Below, piece after piece: positions 44,901-59,912 of a DNA stretch of 64,000 nt (the stretch's first letter is position 1; each line of letters starts with the position of its first letter). A program made the position numbers and the translations under genes. Origin of the DNA: Triglochin maritima (lineage: Eukaryota; Streptophyta; Magnoliopsida; Alismatales; Juncaginaceae); contig OY821786.1 in NCBI GenBank assembly GCA_963682175.1, positions 35,209,501 through 35,273,500 on the forward strand. The letters are read 5' to 3'. Below the pieces are notes generated by a model that had not been told where the DNA came from, made no database searches, and saw only the letters and a list, made by a program, of their open reading frames with translations.

Positions 44901-47900
44901 TCTAAAAGACAAATCTACCTCTATTCATCTGACGTCTTTATGCATTGTCCAAGGCCGTCTAAGAGGTGATGTTGTTTGATGCTTTTTCTCAAGCACTTCC
45001 GTTTGCTGACTCAATTTGTTTGCAATATTTATAAATTATATCCCAGGATCATTAGTATTTAATGCTTCCTACAGTCTATTATGTCAAGTTCCTATTTTTT
45101 TTCTCATCACTGAGCAAGTGCCAACATGTATATGGTAAAGATTCTGGTCCTTAGTGTCACTGAATGACATTCTTGTAGGCTCTTGACCTTAATTTCTCTG
45201 TGTTATATCTGGGTGATCCTGTCTATCTCTTGACGACATATCTCTAATGATGCCAATAGGCCAATACCCATTTATGGTACGGGAAAAACTTCAGATCCCA
45301 TGCTATATTAAGCTTTTTAAACCTATTGGTGAACCAAATTGCTTGAGTTCTATTTGGGGCATGAAATTGGTAGCCTCAGGTTTGAACTGTATAAGTTATA
45401 GCTATTGAGCTGCCTACTTCATAGGTCTTGGGTCACTTATTGCATTTCATTTGTCTTCTATAGTATCCATGGTTTTCCTATTTCAATTTGGATCTGCTTG
45501 CGAGCCTTGTGAAGTTTGCCATTTATTTTACTCCTTATTGGCTGCACTGAGTTGATCTATTTGAGTTTGCCGTTCTGTTGCAGTGGGAAATTTTCATGGG
45601 ATCAGGTTTTGAGATATGCCAAGCTCCGGAAAAGATATGTGACTCTGTATGCTTCTCTTTTAAAACCAGAGATTGATCGTGCAGCCATTGAAGATAATAA
45701 AGATATTCAAGATCTTGACCGTGAACTTGACATTGAAGTTATTATTCAGTGGAGGTTAATATTTAACCTTGGATTCCTTAGTAGATCATAGTATATAGAT
45801 TGTATGTCCTTTTTAGTAACAATAGCACCTATTTTAGTATTATTGATGTCTATTATGTATTAAAAGAATCTATTTTAGTGCTCATTGTATTCTTAAGAAA
45901 ATACTTTTATTTGCTTGAATGGGCTAGGATGCTTATTTTATGCATATTATTTCATCTTTTACTTAATTTTGGATTATTTTTTATGAAAATTTGTGGACGT
46001 AAAGTTACTCAGGATACTCCCACATTGGGGGACCCCCCCCCCCCCCCCCCCCCCCCCCCCGAGCTCGTTATAGAGCTGGTTTTATTTTTAATATTTCTCT
46101 TTCTTTACGTAACATGCCTTTTTCATGGGAAAATAAGTTCTGTTAATGTACTAAATTTGAGTTCTTGAATCATGATTCTGTTATTACATTTTAATATCAT
46201 GCAGAATGTTGGCCCACAAGGTTTTGCAGCAGACAGCAGAATCCGATGCTTACCTTAATCAGCAGAAAGCTGGAAGCTCGTGGTGGTCACTTGGATGGTA
46301 GATCTACTTCCATCGGTCATGTTAAACTGTACATTATCATTTTGGCAATGTAAAACCTCAATTTTGTGCTTTTTAGGGGATCCTCTGGCAAGGACGAAAG
46401 TAGCCCCAGGAGTTTGACCGAGGAAGATTGGGAAAGACTAAATAAGATCATTGGTTACAAGGAAGGTTCTGATGAGCAGTTCCCGACTACCCATGAAAGG
46501 GGTGATCTGCTTCTCTCTGTATTTGAGATCCATATGAAGCACAATGCTTCTAAGCTAGTAGTTGATGGCAAAGAATGTCTTGCTGATTTATCCTGTGATG
46601 GGATGGAATTCTCCATAAATTTGTACCCAGAGGCAAAAATATTTGATTTTAAGTTGGGATCATATAGATTGTTATCTCCAAATGGGCTCCTTGCTGAGGT
46701 TGGTGTCTTTTTCTTCCATTTCGTGGAAGTGCAGCTGTATTTTTTTATTTTTATTTCAACTTCATTCTATGCTTCTCCGTGTGCAGAGTGCAACAACAGC
46801 TGATTCCTTATCTGGTGTATTCTCTTACAAGCCGTTGGGTGCTCAATTAGATTGGACTTTTGTTGCTAAAGCTTCTCCTTGTTATATGACTGTATGTTCG
46901 TTTCCTTATCATTCATTGAATTTTATGTTGCAATTATGGTCTTTTCATATACTGACATTGTAAACAACTTTGCAGTATCTGAAAGAATCCATTGATCAAA
47001 TTGTCTTGTTTTTTAAGAGTACTGCTATAAGTCAATCTATGGCATTGGAAACTGTAGCTGCAGTTCAGGTATAATTTGATATAATGTCAGTTAGGATTAA
47101 GGTCTTCCTCTGTGGCTGTTAAATGCGGAAGGTTTCTCTTTCATACTTTATACAGGTGACACTTGATGGTGTTCGGCGCAGTGCTCAACAACGTGCGACT
47201 AGGGCTCTAAAAGAACGGTCAAGGTTCGTTTTAGAACTGGAAGATGCTCATGTTACATTATTACCTCTCTCCGTGGTTTATCACTTGCCCATATACAAAG
47301 ATATATATTTTCTTGCACGGCAAATTTTCTTTGTATTGGTCAACGTGATAAGATAGAAAATAAACTAAAATAAAATGTGGACTGACTTCAATTATGTAAA
47401 CCAGGAAGGCAAGGATAAGTACGAGCAAGTAGTGATTGTAGATGTTGATTAAACAAAGAGAAACTCAAATTTGTATTTGTCTACATAATTCATCTCATTA
47501 GTATATTGTGTCAGCTATCATTACAAAATTGAACTCATTTCAATATCCTCTGCTAATTATTACAGGTCGCCGTATTTTTTGATTGCCTTTGCCAATTATA
47601 AATGGAACTTATGCAGTGGTTTATTTGCTCAAAAGTAAATTTGATTATAATTATGAAAGAGCAATGATGTTCTGAGTTGCAAGAATGAATAAGTTGACGA
47701 ATGAATCACCCAAGCATCATTGAGATATTGGCTAATGGTACTAGTTTTAATGTAGCCAAAATAATTACATGGAAATGGCTAAGAAGAAATGTTTAATTTT
47801 TTTTTCCTTTACTAATTTACTGCAGGGATGGTGACTGCCAACTTATAATATGGAGAACAAATAAACAGCTTATATATTTATTAGAAAATTTGTCAAAAAG

Positions 47901-50900
47901 CTTATAAACGAGGATGTGATAAACAAATGAGTTGGGTATATTTTTGCCTTTGTGTTGTTCAGCCAAAAGATCAGAAAGCGAGACACATGCTGCTAATATT
48001 ACTGTATCCAATTTCAGTGGATTTCTTCATATACGTTTTGGCCCAGTTACCAGATTGTAGATGTCATATGCGATCCTTAAAATCTTTGTCCCATAGACTG
48101 ATCAAAAGAAAGAAAGAAAAACTTTGCCCCATAGGCAGGGACATCCGGCTAATATTCCTATGCATATTGGGTGCATATAAGGTGTATGTAGGAACCATAG
48201 ATGCACAATATAAAATATTAAGGGCACAGGAAGCATGTCTAGGCAAGAGGTAATATTAAGTTGACATACGAATGTCACAAACCAATGGATCTATACCCAG
48301 TACATCATGAAGCATAAATGATTTGACTTCATATTCACTCATAGTAGTACAATGAAGTGTGGTGTCTGCATGAGAGAACCACTCGGTGTGCTGTTGAGTG
48401 AGCACTGGCCCTACAACTTCTCTCTTGTAGATTTATGGATACATTGGTATGCTCTAAATAACCATTGAATGTCAGAACTAAAATGTTTGCTATGCTATAC
48501 TTATTTATACAACAACAACAACAACAAAGACTTTTATCCCAAACTAGTTGGGGTATGCTATACTTATTTATAAGAGAGAAATATTCAACGCACAATTTTA
48601 TTTCTGAATATGATCCTCTTAACTAATAAATTTTAGATTAATTTGATGTATCATATTATCAGTTTTTATTTTTTTAAATTCTAGTAATACTAAGTTAGTA
48701 TCTTATTTATCCAATGGTTGATTTATTTAACCAAATGGTTTGATGAAGTAGTCACGGCTTCTTTTGCCATTTGCCAACATCTTATTCTGATGTTTTGGTG
48801 CATACCTCCATCAAATTTGTGTAATGATGTTTTTTCAAAGCCATTACGATAAAAAACCGTGACTTATTGAAGCTTAGATATGCATATTGCTTGCCTATAT
48901 GATATTACTTAATGTTCTTTCAGGTTCACACTGGACCTTGATATTGCCGCTCCTAAGATAACAATTCCTTCTGAATATTGTCCAGACAATGTTCACGCTA
49001 CCAAACTTCTTCTCGACCTTGGAAATTTAATGCTTTCTACACAGGTCTTTTGCTTGATAAAATTATTGAGATTACCAGATGCTGGAATATGATGTTTTGC
49101 TCATAATTAATTGATTCCTTAACTTATAATTTCATGCAGGACTATTGGGAGTCAGATTCATCTGATGAGAAAGATCGGTACTTGCAATTCAGTATGGTGT
49201 TGAGTGATGTCTCTGCTTTTTTGGTGGATGGAGACTATTCTTGGGGCCAAACTGCTTTGGGCTCCTCAAGTTCTGCACTGGAATCTAGTAACAGGTTCCT
49301 GCCAGTTCTTGACAGGTGTACAATAGTTTTAAAGTTGCAACAGGTATCTTTTCCTTGTCTAACTCACTGTCCTCCTATTTACCATTTCATAGCTTTGAAT
49401 ATTAGTTATTTCTGCATGTGCTTTCCCCAATTCAACTTTCAGATGCAACTTGAAACACCATTCTACCCATCTAGCCGACTTTCTCTACGGTTGCCTTCTT
49501 TGGGCTTTCATTTCTCTCCAGCACGTTACCACCGCCTCATGCAAGTTGCAAAGATTTTCCAAGATGAGGACAATTTTAGCTCTGATATGATCTCCCCATG
49601 GTCTCAAGCTGATTTTGAGGGATGGGCTTTTCTGCTTTCATGGAAGGTCTCACACTTCCTGTTCTATGTACTATAGCAATCCTGATTTAGTATTTTCTCA
49701 GGATCTGCTGAAATTTATTTTTTATTTAATTTCGTAGGGTGTAGGGAATAGGGAAGCCATCTGGCAGCGCAGATACTTGTTGCTGGTTGGCCCTTTTCTA
49801 TATGTACTGGAAAGTCCCTCCTCAAAAGTTTACAAGCAGTATTTTAGGTTTGTTGTGTTTCCCCTCCTTTTCCCTTTATTCTCGTATTTAGAAGATTATT
49901 TCATTTAAAAATTTGAATAATTTCTAAAGAAAAATACCTATTATGCACTTGAAATGTCATTTTATTTGATTGTTTTGCACTACTGTTCACTTGTTATTTC
50001 ATTTTCTTCATGGAAATATTCGTATAGCATCATCTGGTAAAGCTAGTTATGGTGTACGGGGCCTTGTTGGTATTACTTTTACAGTAAGTTTTGTCTTTCC
50101 ATATTAGACTCTAGGGCCTACTTTATGTTATAGGGAAATACTAAAGAGAATATGGTCTGGACCAGTGGGTGTAGAGAAGTAAAGTCTCTATAGTGTAAGA
50201 AAATTTGTTTGTCTTAGAAGTTTGAGAAGTATGATTCTCATGTGGAGTTCTGAGTTCTGAGCAAAAATATATTTGGACTAGTAGAGACCAAAAAAAAAGT
50301 TGGAAGGCAAATGTGTAAATGACTTTTTCCCCTTCAAATTATAGAGCATTTGATATAGTGCATTTGCTAGAGATATTTAGCCAAGTATTTCAGGTTCTAC
50401 CAAGGTCATCCTTATTAAAATAATATACTGTTCTTCTGAATATTAAATGCTTCAAGCATACTGGGGGTCCCCTACATCTTCTCAAAAGTATATTTCTAGT
50501 ATTTTTCCAGACTTTACACATTCATATCATTTCTCTGGAGTGTTACTTGCTGATTGACACTCCCAACTTGATTTCCCTGTCTGCTAGATTTCTATAGCAT
50601 GCAGACCTCAAAATTGTATTTATTCTTTGTTGGCTTTGATATACAATAGTTAATATTGAAGTCATTCCCCATCAAAATTTTTAAAGTTTTTTAATATCTT
50701 GTTGATGTTTTAACAACGTGACCACCACACATTTGACGTTCTAGTTTTTGACTTAAACAAACTCTAAAAGCTTGTTGGCTTCTTTTGTATACAAACATCA
50801 TAAGTTCCTGTGATCTCTAACATTTTATTTTCTTAAAAGGCTAAGCAGTCATGCTTGCAGTTGCAAGCAAAAAGGTGTAGTGACGTACTTATCGTTGCCA

Positions 50901-53900
50901 TACATTGACCTAACCTTTTTATCATTAGTAGGGAAGAAAAAGCGGGATACAAGGGAAGCCAAAAAAAAGGAAAAAAAGGCCAGAAGGTCCCAGGTCTAAA
51001 GGAAAGCAAAAAAGCTGCATATGGGATATAAAATGGGAGCCACCAAACAACACCTGGTGGTCAGAATAGGAATTCAACTCTAGTACCAAGCCGTGTAGCC
51101 AGAAGTACACGTCTCGGATTGTTTTTTCAATCCAAATGTCCCCAAAAACCAATTTCGTGTTGGCAATATAGTCTATTACTAGCCACCCAGATATTTCCAC
51201 CAAAGGGACAATGGGCCAAGCTTTCTGACATCCTTAATAGGTCCCCTTTGGTGGTCTTTCAACCAATTTTTCCAGAAGCCTTAGAAATTGTTCTTAGCTT
51301 CCAACTCCTTTCCTAGATTCAAAAATCGAGGTGAGTTTCCCCTACGACGCCCTTATTACATCACATAACCTGAATTGGTGATCATTGCACTCCACCAAAT
51401 ATAGTGGACACTGAAATACTGAACAAACAAGAACCACCGCAGCACAATCTTTGTCAGGGTCTTACCACGGGAAATAAGCCAAGCTAGAAAACAGACCGAG
51501 CGGCGTGATCTTCACTAGAAAAAAACTCAAATTTCCTTTGCCTACCCAGTGATTGTCCACTAAATTGTGATATATATTCTTTCCACATGATAGCAATGAT
51601 TGCTGTTCTGGGTGTCCACAGACTTTCAAACTCGGAAGATAACCTTTTTTTTTGCAAGTAAAAAGGAGGTCGAGTCCTCTAGAGTATTTCATTTATGTTG
51701 TAAAGAGAATTACAAGCTATTCTAGCGAACTACACATAGAAAATGAAGGAAACTATGGTATACGCTACTATAACTGTATGCTATGCTAAGTGTACTAAGG
51801 ACTACACTACAAAAATTTGCTCGACATGGCTGAACTTAGTCGGGCTAACGCGATCCAAGTACTAGCTGCAGCGGCCAATCCCTAGTCCCCTCCCGATTGG
51901 ACCGTTACGGCCCGCAACTAGACATTTACCAATACTTGGCCCGTTACTGCATCAAATACATGGGGGGCACCCATGGAGTGGCCCTTAGGCCCAAGTCCTC
52001 ATAAGTTCATCTCTCCCGATCGTGTCGTCACCAAACACGTCACCCTTAATCCTCATGACATCAGAGATCCGAGTCATAACTTGGGCCGCCGTACCCACCA
52101 ACCCATCAAAGGACCGTCGATTACGCTCCATTCAAATCTCATAAACTGTGGCCCCAATGGCCAAAACGCCAAGTTCTGCTGATGCTTTGGTCTTCTCCGG
52201 ATCTTACGTGCTAGTCGTGCAATCTCATCAGAGAAACTTGACAGCTTTGCCCCTTTGATTTGGAGCTTGTGCCTAACCAAACTCCATATGCCATTGGTAA
52301 AGGAACAAAGGCCCAGCAGGTGGTCTGCATCTTCTGTCGTCTGGTCACATAGCGGCATGTAGGGTCAACATGCACCCTGCGTGAAGCAAGGAAATCAGCG
52401 GTCGCCAACCACCCTCTCATCGCTTTCCACATAGTGAGCACATGTTTCAGGACATGTAGCTTATGCCACACCACTTTCGCCCACCAAGTCTTTGACTGAG
52501 GGCTCCTGACCATCCTCCAAGCATCAATCATAGAGAAGGTAGTCTGCCTGCGGTCACCCCAAACTAGACGGTCCTCCCCATCAATGGTCGTGGCAAGGAT
52601 GGTTGGCCACAAATGTACCATAGAATTCGATCGTGCCCACGGAAGGTTCCAAGCCCCATGGCTAATGAATCGGCTCACCAAGGTATCCACCAGATTGGCC
52701 ATGTCATATCTCAACCACGACCTTACATTCCCAAATGAGTAGCTTTCCCACCCACGGGTCTTCAAAGAGCCGGATGTGCTCTTCGGTCCCAACGGCAAGG
52801 TGGAAATGGGTAGCAGCAATTTCCTTTACACGAAGTACCCCTCGCCATGCAATTTCCTTTACACGAAGTACCCCTCTCTGGTCCCAACGGCATGGCGAGG
52901 AAGATAACTTTTTCCTTGTCATCTTGATTGACCTATTAAAGAATTTCGGAAGATAAATTCCCATTTGTCTTCTCAACTGTGATATGTATATTTTCCTTTA
53001 TGAACCAACATGAAACTAAGGTATATTAAGATAGGAAACTAGAAATATTGAGAAATATGTTAGAATCAAAAGATTTTGGACTTAGTGGGACTAATACTGA
53101 ATATATGGAATATAGTTCGAGTATTGTTGACATAGAAGGATAAGTGTGTTTGGAGTATGATTGTAGGCAAGAAGGAAACCTTTAGATATTTAGGATCAAT
53201 ACTTCAAAAAGAAGGAGAAATTGATGAAGATGTTGGTCATTGGATAAGAGCAAGGTGGATAAAATGGAGACAAGCATTTAGTGTTTTTGTGACAAGAAAA
53301 TCCAATTAAGAAAAACAGGTAAATTCCATAGAACAACCATTAGACCCACAATGATTTATGGAGCGGAATGTTGGGCTACTAAAAGACAACACATGCAGAA
53401 GATGAATGTAGCAGAAATTAGATTAGAAACGAGGATATTCGTGAGAAGGTTGGCGTTTTCACCATCGAGGAGAAGCTTATACAACACTGTGTAAGATGGT
53501 TGGAACATGTAGAACGGAAAGCTATGGATGCACCGGTGAGGAATGGTATGTTGAGCCATGAGGAAGGTGTGAATAGAGGTAGGAGAAGACCAAGATTAAC
53601 TTGGGAGGAGACGGTCAAAAGAGATTCGAAGGAGTGGACCATCTTGAAGGATTTTGCATTGGTTAGAAACCCATGGAAGAAGGTGATTCATGTGTCTGAA
53701 CGGTGATTCTTATTGAATTTCATTTCTAGTATACACCAACTAGTTCGGGATTAAAGACTTTGTTGTTATGAAACAATGTGAAATTAAAGTATATATTTAT
53801 ACATGTGTAGGAGCGCGAGAGGCGGGTTGTCTACCTTCAAAACTTTGTACTTAGTAGCACATTATTAGCAAACACTATGAGTATTATCCACCTAATAGCA

Positions 53901-53914
53901 CACTGTTTCATTCA

Positions 53915-53947
<33 letters not shown>

Positions 53948-56900
53948 TTATTTTTTCCTTCATTTTTTGGACCTTCACCTTATCTACCTAGTCTTCTCTA
54001 CGTTGTCGAAGTCTCTAAGAAAGACTTTCGTTGGACTGAGAGTAGTGGTTGTTGTTGGTTTGAGGGAAAGAATGAAACTCTTGTCCCTGTTCAAGCAACA
54101 CTGTTCTTTCCTTTGAACTCTAGCATCTCAATTTATCAATCAGAAATATATTGGTTGTTTTGCCCCAAGAATATTTTCCACATTTACAAAATCTTCAAAA
54201 ATGACCATCAGGTTGTTGAAATTTTCAAGCAAATATTCAGCTATAAGAGTTCTACTGGACTTGCTAAATAAAAAACATGTATATGCATGTTGGAGGTGTG
54301 AGATCAGAACTTGTTGGAGGCCACTTGCCAACCCTGACTTATTGTTGCCTCACATCGTTCACGTAGTTGTTGTGTAAACATCAGACTAAAACATGTGTAA
54401 CTTAATATAATAATATTTTGGTGGCCTTTGCCATTAATTCAAAAATCAAACTATTTTTTGGTGTATTGAATTAAAATTGACTAAAATAAAAATGGCTCTT
54501 TAAGCCGTCACCTTTTCTTATTTATTATGAAAAGGTAAACAAATTGTTGTGCGTCACATCATTGGGTCAATTGAAAGCAACCTCTCCGATTACTAGGGTT
54601 ATGGTTGCTTCCGTTGATTCAGGTGAGCTTTCCATACAAATATAGCCCTATGACGTGTATAGGTGCTTGATCAATCACTGACTTATTGGTTGTGTAAGTT
54701 TTTTCTGGCTCCACACCCCCCTCTAGTTGTGAGCAAACTTGGATCATTTTGTGTTGTGCAGTTTACGGGGGAAACAAGTGAATCAAGTTCCTCCAGAGTT
54801 TAGTGGCAATGAGGATAATGTTCTTGCTGTTCATGAGACCCCACATTTGAATTCAAAGGTTCCTTCTGATGCCAGGGTCTTATACTTCTTATTTTGTTAT
54901 CTTTTGGAATGCCAATTGTTTAATCTTCCTAGATCTCCTTGTTTGCAGGTTGTGGAAGGTCTGAACACAGTGGTTTTGAGGTTTGACACTGAAGATTCAT
55001 GCAAGACATGGCAAAATCGCCTTCATGGAGCCATCTATCGTGCATCGGTGTGTTTTTATTTGTCCTATAATCTTTTGCTTTTTAAAATGTCAGTGGTGGA
55101 AATCTCTTGGAGACTTTTAGTGCGGGCAACAAGTATGCAACACTTAATTTAGTAAACAAGTATTGATGTTCTAGTGGTCCATTACAACATCATTGTTTAG
55201 AAAGTTTACTGTAGAAATTTATATTACTGCTTAGATAGATCATCTATATACAGAGGTCACAAGGATGATTGGATGAATAAGGAAGCAACAATTAGAAACC
55301 ATTAATTAGGAAAGACTAATTGAGGAAAGTCATGTAAATTGAATATCTATGTATAATTATTTCGTAATATCTATTGCTATAACACTCATAATTCAACTTC
55401 TACAAGTTCTTAACGTGCTAGTATAGGTGGCCTCCAGTTTATACATCCTAACAAGTTTTCTCTTGTTAGAATGAGCCTCATGTTTTGCCCTTACCTTCCT
55501 TTTTCTTAAATTCTTTTGCTCCATCCATTGAAACAGTGCTAAAGAGATTATAATTTTGCTGCATTCTTAGTATTGAAGATTTTGTCACCCTACCCCACCC
55601 ACACACACAATGAAGTTATGGCTGCTAGAATCATCTTTATTGAAGTTTTGTTGAATGTTATGCCTTTCTGATACAGGGATCTTCTGCAATTGCTAATTTT
55701 TCTGGAAGTGCTTCATCTGTAGGACTAGTACAGAGTGAATCGTCTGAATTCAATGGTCTACCGGAACTCTTGAATGCGGAAAAACTCTTCATTACTGGAG
55801 TTCTTGATGAGCTAAAAATTTGTTTCACTTGTAATTACAAGGTATTTTAAAATCAACTTTTACAATGACCAACCACTGTAATGTTTCTAAATTCATTCGT
55901 AATTTAATACTTTATTCGAATATGTTTTTCCAGAGCAATCAAGATCTAAGTGCAATACTACTTGGAAGAGAGAACCGTTTGTTCGAGTTTCGTGCCATTG
56001 GTGGTCAGGTATTTTGATTCTTTATAATGTCTTTTTCATTGTCTGTATTGAGTTTCACCAACTGATTTTCTTCTGAAATAGGTTGAGCTTCTGATTCGGG
56101 GAAATGACATGTTCATTGGTACACTTTTGAGATCATTAGAAATTGAGGACCACTTCAAGCGCAATAGTGGCATGTCGCCTCGTTATCTTGCGAGGTCGTT
56201 CATTGAGAGTACAGATACAAGTTCTATTATTCCTTTGGTCAGCTCCGAAAGGCAAAAAAGTGGTGAGGGCGAACTAAGTAGGTTTGACAGTGAGGAGCAG
56301 TTTTTTGAGGCCACAGAGAATCTCAGCGAAGTTGCTGAATCTCCCAGTCAGGTTCAAGCAAGCAGTCCTGCTTCTATTCACGGTGATGTGTCCTTTGCAC
56401 CAGATAAACTTTCTGTAAACCCCCCTAGCTTTAGCAGAATTGCAGGTTTACTTCCGGATGCTAAGCTTCAAATTAATGAAATGGATTCAGAAAAAACTGG
56501 TACTTTGGACAGTTTTGTAAAGGCTCAAGTGGTCTTCCTTCAACAAGATTCACCTTTATATAGTAACATAGATAAGCATGTGGGTACTCAAAGCTTGACA
56601 ATGAACCATCCTGTAGCTGAAATCATGGAATGTTAATATCACGCATTTTATTTGGTTGTTTCAGGTAGCCATAAGCTTGGCGACTTTATCATTTTTTTGT
56701 CATCGGCCAACAGTTCTTTCAATTTTAGCATTTGTGAATGCCATCAATTTTTCTGATACGAAGCTTGAGTCACATGGTGATAACTCTTCTATAGCGCACA
56801 CAAAATCCTCCAAGGATGATGCATATGGTGATGTTTTCGAGACAGAAGAATCTGCTGTTAAAGGACTTCTTGGGAAAGGAAAAGCTAGAATTTTATTTTA

Positions 56901-59880
56901 CTTAACATTGAATATGTCCACAGCTCAAATTTTCCTGGTAAATGAGGATGGTGCTTGCCTTGTGACATTATCACAGAATAACTTGATTGGTGATATAAAG
57001 GTCTGCGAGTGATTAGTATATTTTTCTCTGCCGAGTAACTTTACCGTTGATGTTCTATATTGATACTGATTTTCAGTCATTTTGTCTTTGTCAAGGTTTT
57101 TCCATCTTCATTCAGTGTGAAAGCTGCCCTTGGTAACTTGAGAATAAGTGATGACAGTTTGCCAAGCAGTCATTCTTATTATTGGATTTGTGATATGAGG
57201 AATCCTGGTGGTAGTTCTTTTGTTGAGGTAATTTGTTAATTAGTCTTATTATGTACTTGATTTTTATTTTCTTATGAAAGGAGAGCCTATGCCTTTTATG
57301 GCTTGGCCGAATCATGGGCCTTTTAGTGATACGTAGGTTCGTGCATTTATATGCACTCTTTTCCAGTGGTCTGAACTTTTATTTGCCTTATTATGTGATT
57401 TTGTATGCAATTTATATTAAATGAAGTTTTTTCAGCCACTGTGAAGAAACTTTGTTAAGATAATATTCATCGAACCTGGACGTGTAAACTGTAATATGCG
57501 TCATGTAATTTGGACCCTGATTGTATAGTACATGTACAACATGCATCAATGCATGTTCCATAATGCTTTGTAAATAACTACTTTTGTTATACTTTTTCCT
57601 AGTCCTTTAAAGCATATAAGCAATTTCATCCGGCCATTCTTAAAATTCGTATAATCACAACCGCCCAATCATTTAGGACTAGAAAAAAAATCAACCATAT
57701 TTTTTCAAAGAAAAAATATCATGCTTATGTTTCCTGGTCCTCTGAAACAATCTCATCCATCTGTTCTTAATATCTTTATCGTCAAACCGTCAAACCATTC
57801 AGGTCTAGGAAAAATCAACTAAGTTTTCTTGAACAAAAATTTCAATTTTTTCTTGCTATCTGATCCATCAGTACTTAAGATCTATATAATCACAACCATC
57901 CATCCATGTAGGACCAAGTAAATTCAACTATATATATTTAAAAAAAATCTTGCTTTTAAGCAGTCAACCATGTTTTTCAAAACAATATTACTTGTTTATT
58001 TATTTATCTGTCCATATGTAAAAATTTAATCTTTTGGTGTTACTTAGTCTTATACTGTTCACGCAGAAGTAGCTAATGACACTCTTAATTCAGCTTGATT
58101 TCAGTTCATACAGCACCGATGATGATGATTTTTGTGGCTATGACTACAGTCTGACTGGGCAATTGTCCGAAGTGCGGATCATATATTTGAATCGTTTTAT
58201 TCAAGAGGTAATACTTTTACATGCAGTCAAGTTCATCAGTCAGTGAACCATTTTACTGATGAGAAATCTATTAGCCAGTGAACTTCTGTACAAACGATTT
58301 GGTATGGTTTTGCAGATTGTGGGTTACTTTATGGGTCTTGTGCCCAGCAACTCAGAGAGTTTTGTCAAACTGAAAGATCAGGTCTCTAATTCAGAAATGT
58401 TGTTCACGACAAATGAAATTGAAGGATCTCCTGCTGTAAAGTTGGATGTCTCTCTTACCAAGCCTATTATAGTAATGCCAAGAAGAACAGATAGCCTTGA
58501 GTAAGTTAGGCTGTATAATAAATACTTTGGAAGTCACTATGTAAAGTCATCAAGGACACCCATGTGCTTCATAGAGTAGATTATAGTAGGGAATTTGAAA
58601 AACAAGCTAGACAGAATTTGATGAGTTTTATCTTTCCTTCTTTCATCAATTAGGTATCTGGAGGTTGATGTACATTATATTTCTGTACGGAACTCATTTG
58701 AGTGGGTTGGAGGTGATAAGAGCGAAATGAATGCCATTCACTTGGAAACCATGACAATCGAGGTATTATCATTTACAAATTATTTTAGTGATGGTCGCTA
58801 TCAGATGCCCTAGTTTGCTTATTCAAGTTCACCGTTGTTACTCACATTGACTATATTTGTTACTTCCCACATCAATTGCTTGTTTCCCTTGGAATTTTGC
58901 ACTGGAATCTTACATCATAATATGAACATTTTTATTGGTGGTTGAGACAACTCTCTCTCTCTATATATATCTATCTATCCATCCATTCATCCATCCATCC
59001 ATCCATCTATCTATCTTTCTACACACATACATTATACATACCCTCTTACAATTATCAATCATTTAAATAAAAACTTTCTGAATCCTCTAGGGCTTATCCG
59101 TAATTGCACCGGTAGAGGACAATGGTATTGAAAGTTGCCTACAGTCCGATTGTGAAATCACACCCTTTCTGATATTAAAATCTTGTTTATTGATATGTAT
59201 GTCTTCACATTATCGTTAGTAGACGGCCGCCAGGATTGGGCTTTTGAAAACAACGTTATCTTATGTTATATGTCAAAATCTGAGTTTAAGGCTACTCCAC
59301 CCTCGAATATGATGTGTCCATTTCCATTGTCTGAAAGATTAAATTGTTTTTTGGCATTTGGATCATCTAGATATATTCCATTTGAATATATCTAGACCTG
59401 TCAATCGTGTCGTCTACTACGTGTCAGGATTTCATGTTATCGTGTATAACACAAATTGAAAAAGATCATTCATGTTTAGATTGAAAGTAGTTAAGTGATA
59501 TATTAATATTTTTTATTCTAAATAACATCTTAATTGACCATTTTCAAGTAAAAAGCAATTGACTATCTAACAAAAGATGCAGTTTGTGTGAAAAAGCAAC
59601 ATATCATGTAATTGTGTTGTGTTCATGTCCAATCGTATACCAATTATTTTATATTTGTATCTTCACAAATTATTATAATAAAACATTTCAATCAAACAAA
59701 AAAATTCGTGTAAAATTGTGTTGATTGACGGACCTAACTATGTCAAATAACCATCTAAAGTATCTGCATTTCTTATTTATTGTGGAATCGCAAATGGTCA
59801 GTTGCACTTCGCATCGTTTGGTCAATTGGAAACAACCTCTCTGTTTTTGCAGTGGTATGGTTGGGTTCACCCGCCCCCCG

Positions 59881-59912
<32 letters not shown>

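Noticed and set aside
47156..47356. Extension of VPS13 exon 15 into FVLELEDAHVTLLPL
   Set aside because: Splicing at 47223 to exon 16 restores the family sequence SRFTLDLDIAAPKITIP; the read-through is intronic.
57076..57095. Alternative acceptor for VPS13 exon 26 at TTTTCAG (57069-57075)
   Set aside because: It would add 20 nt and break the frame; the acceptor at 57095 keeps VFPSSFSVKAALG in frame.
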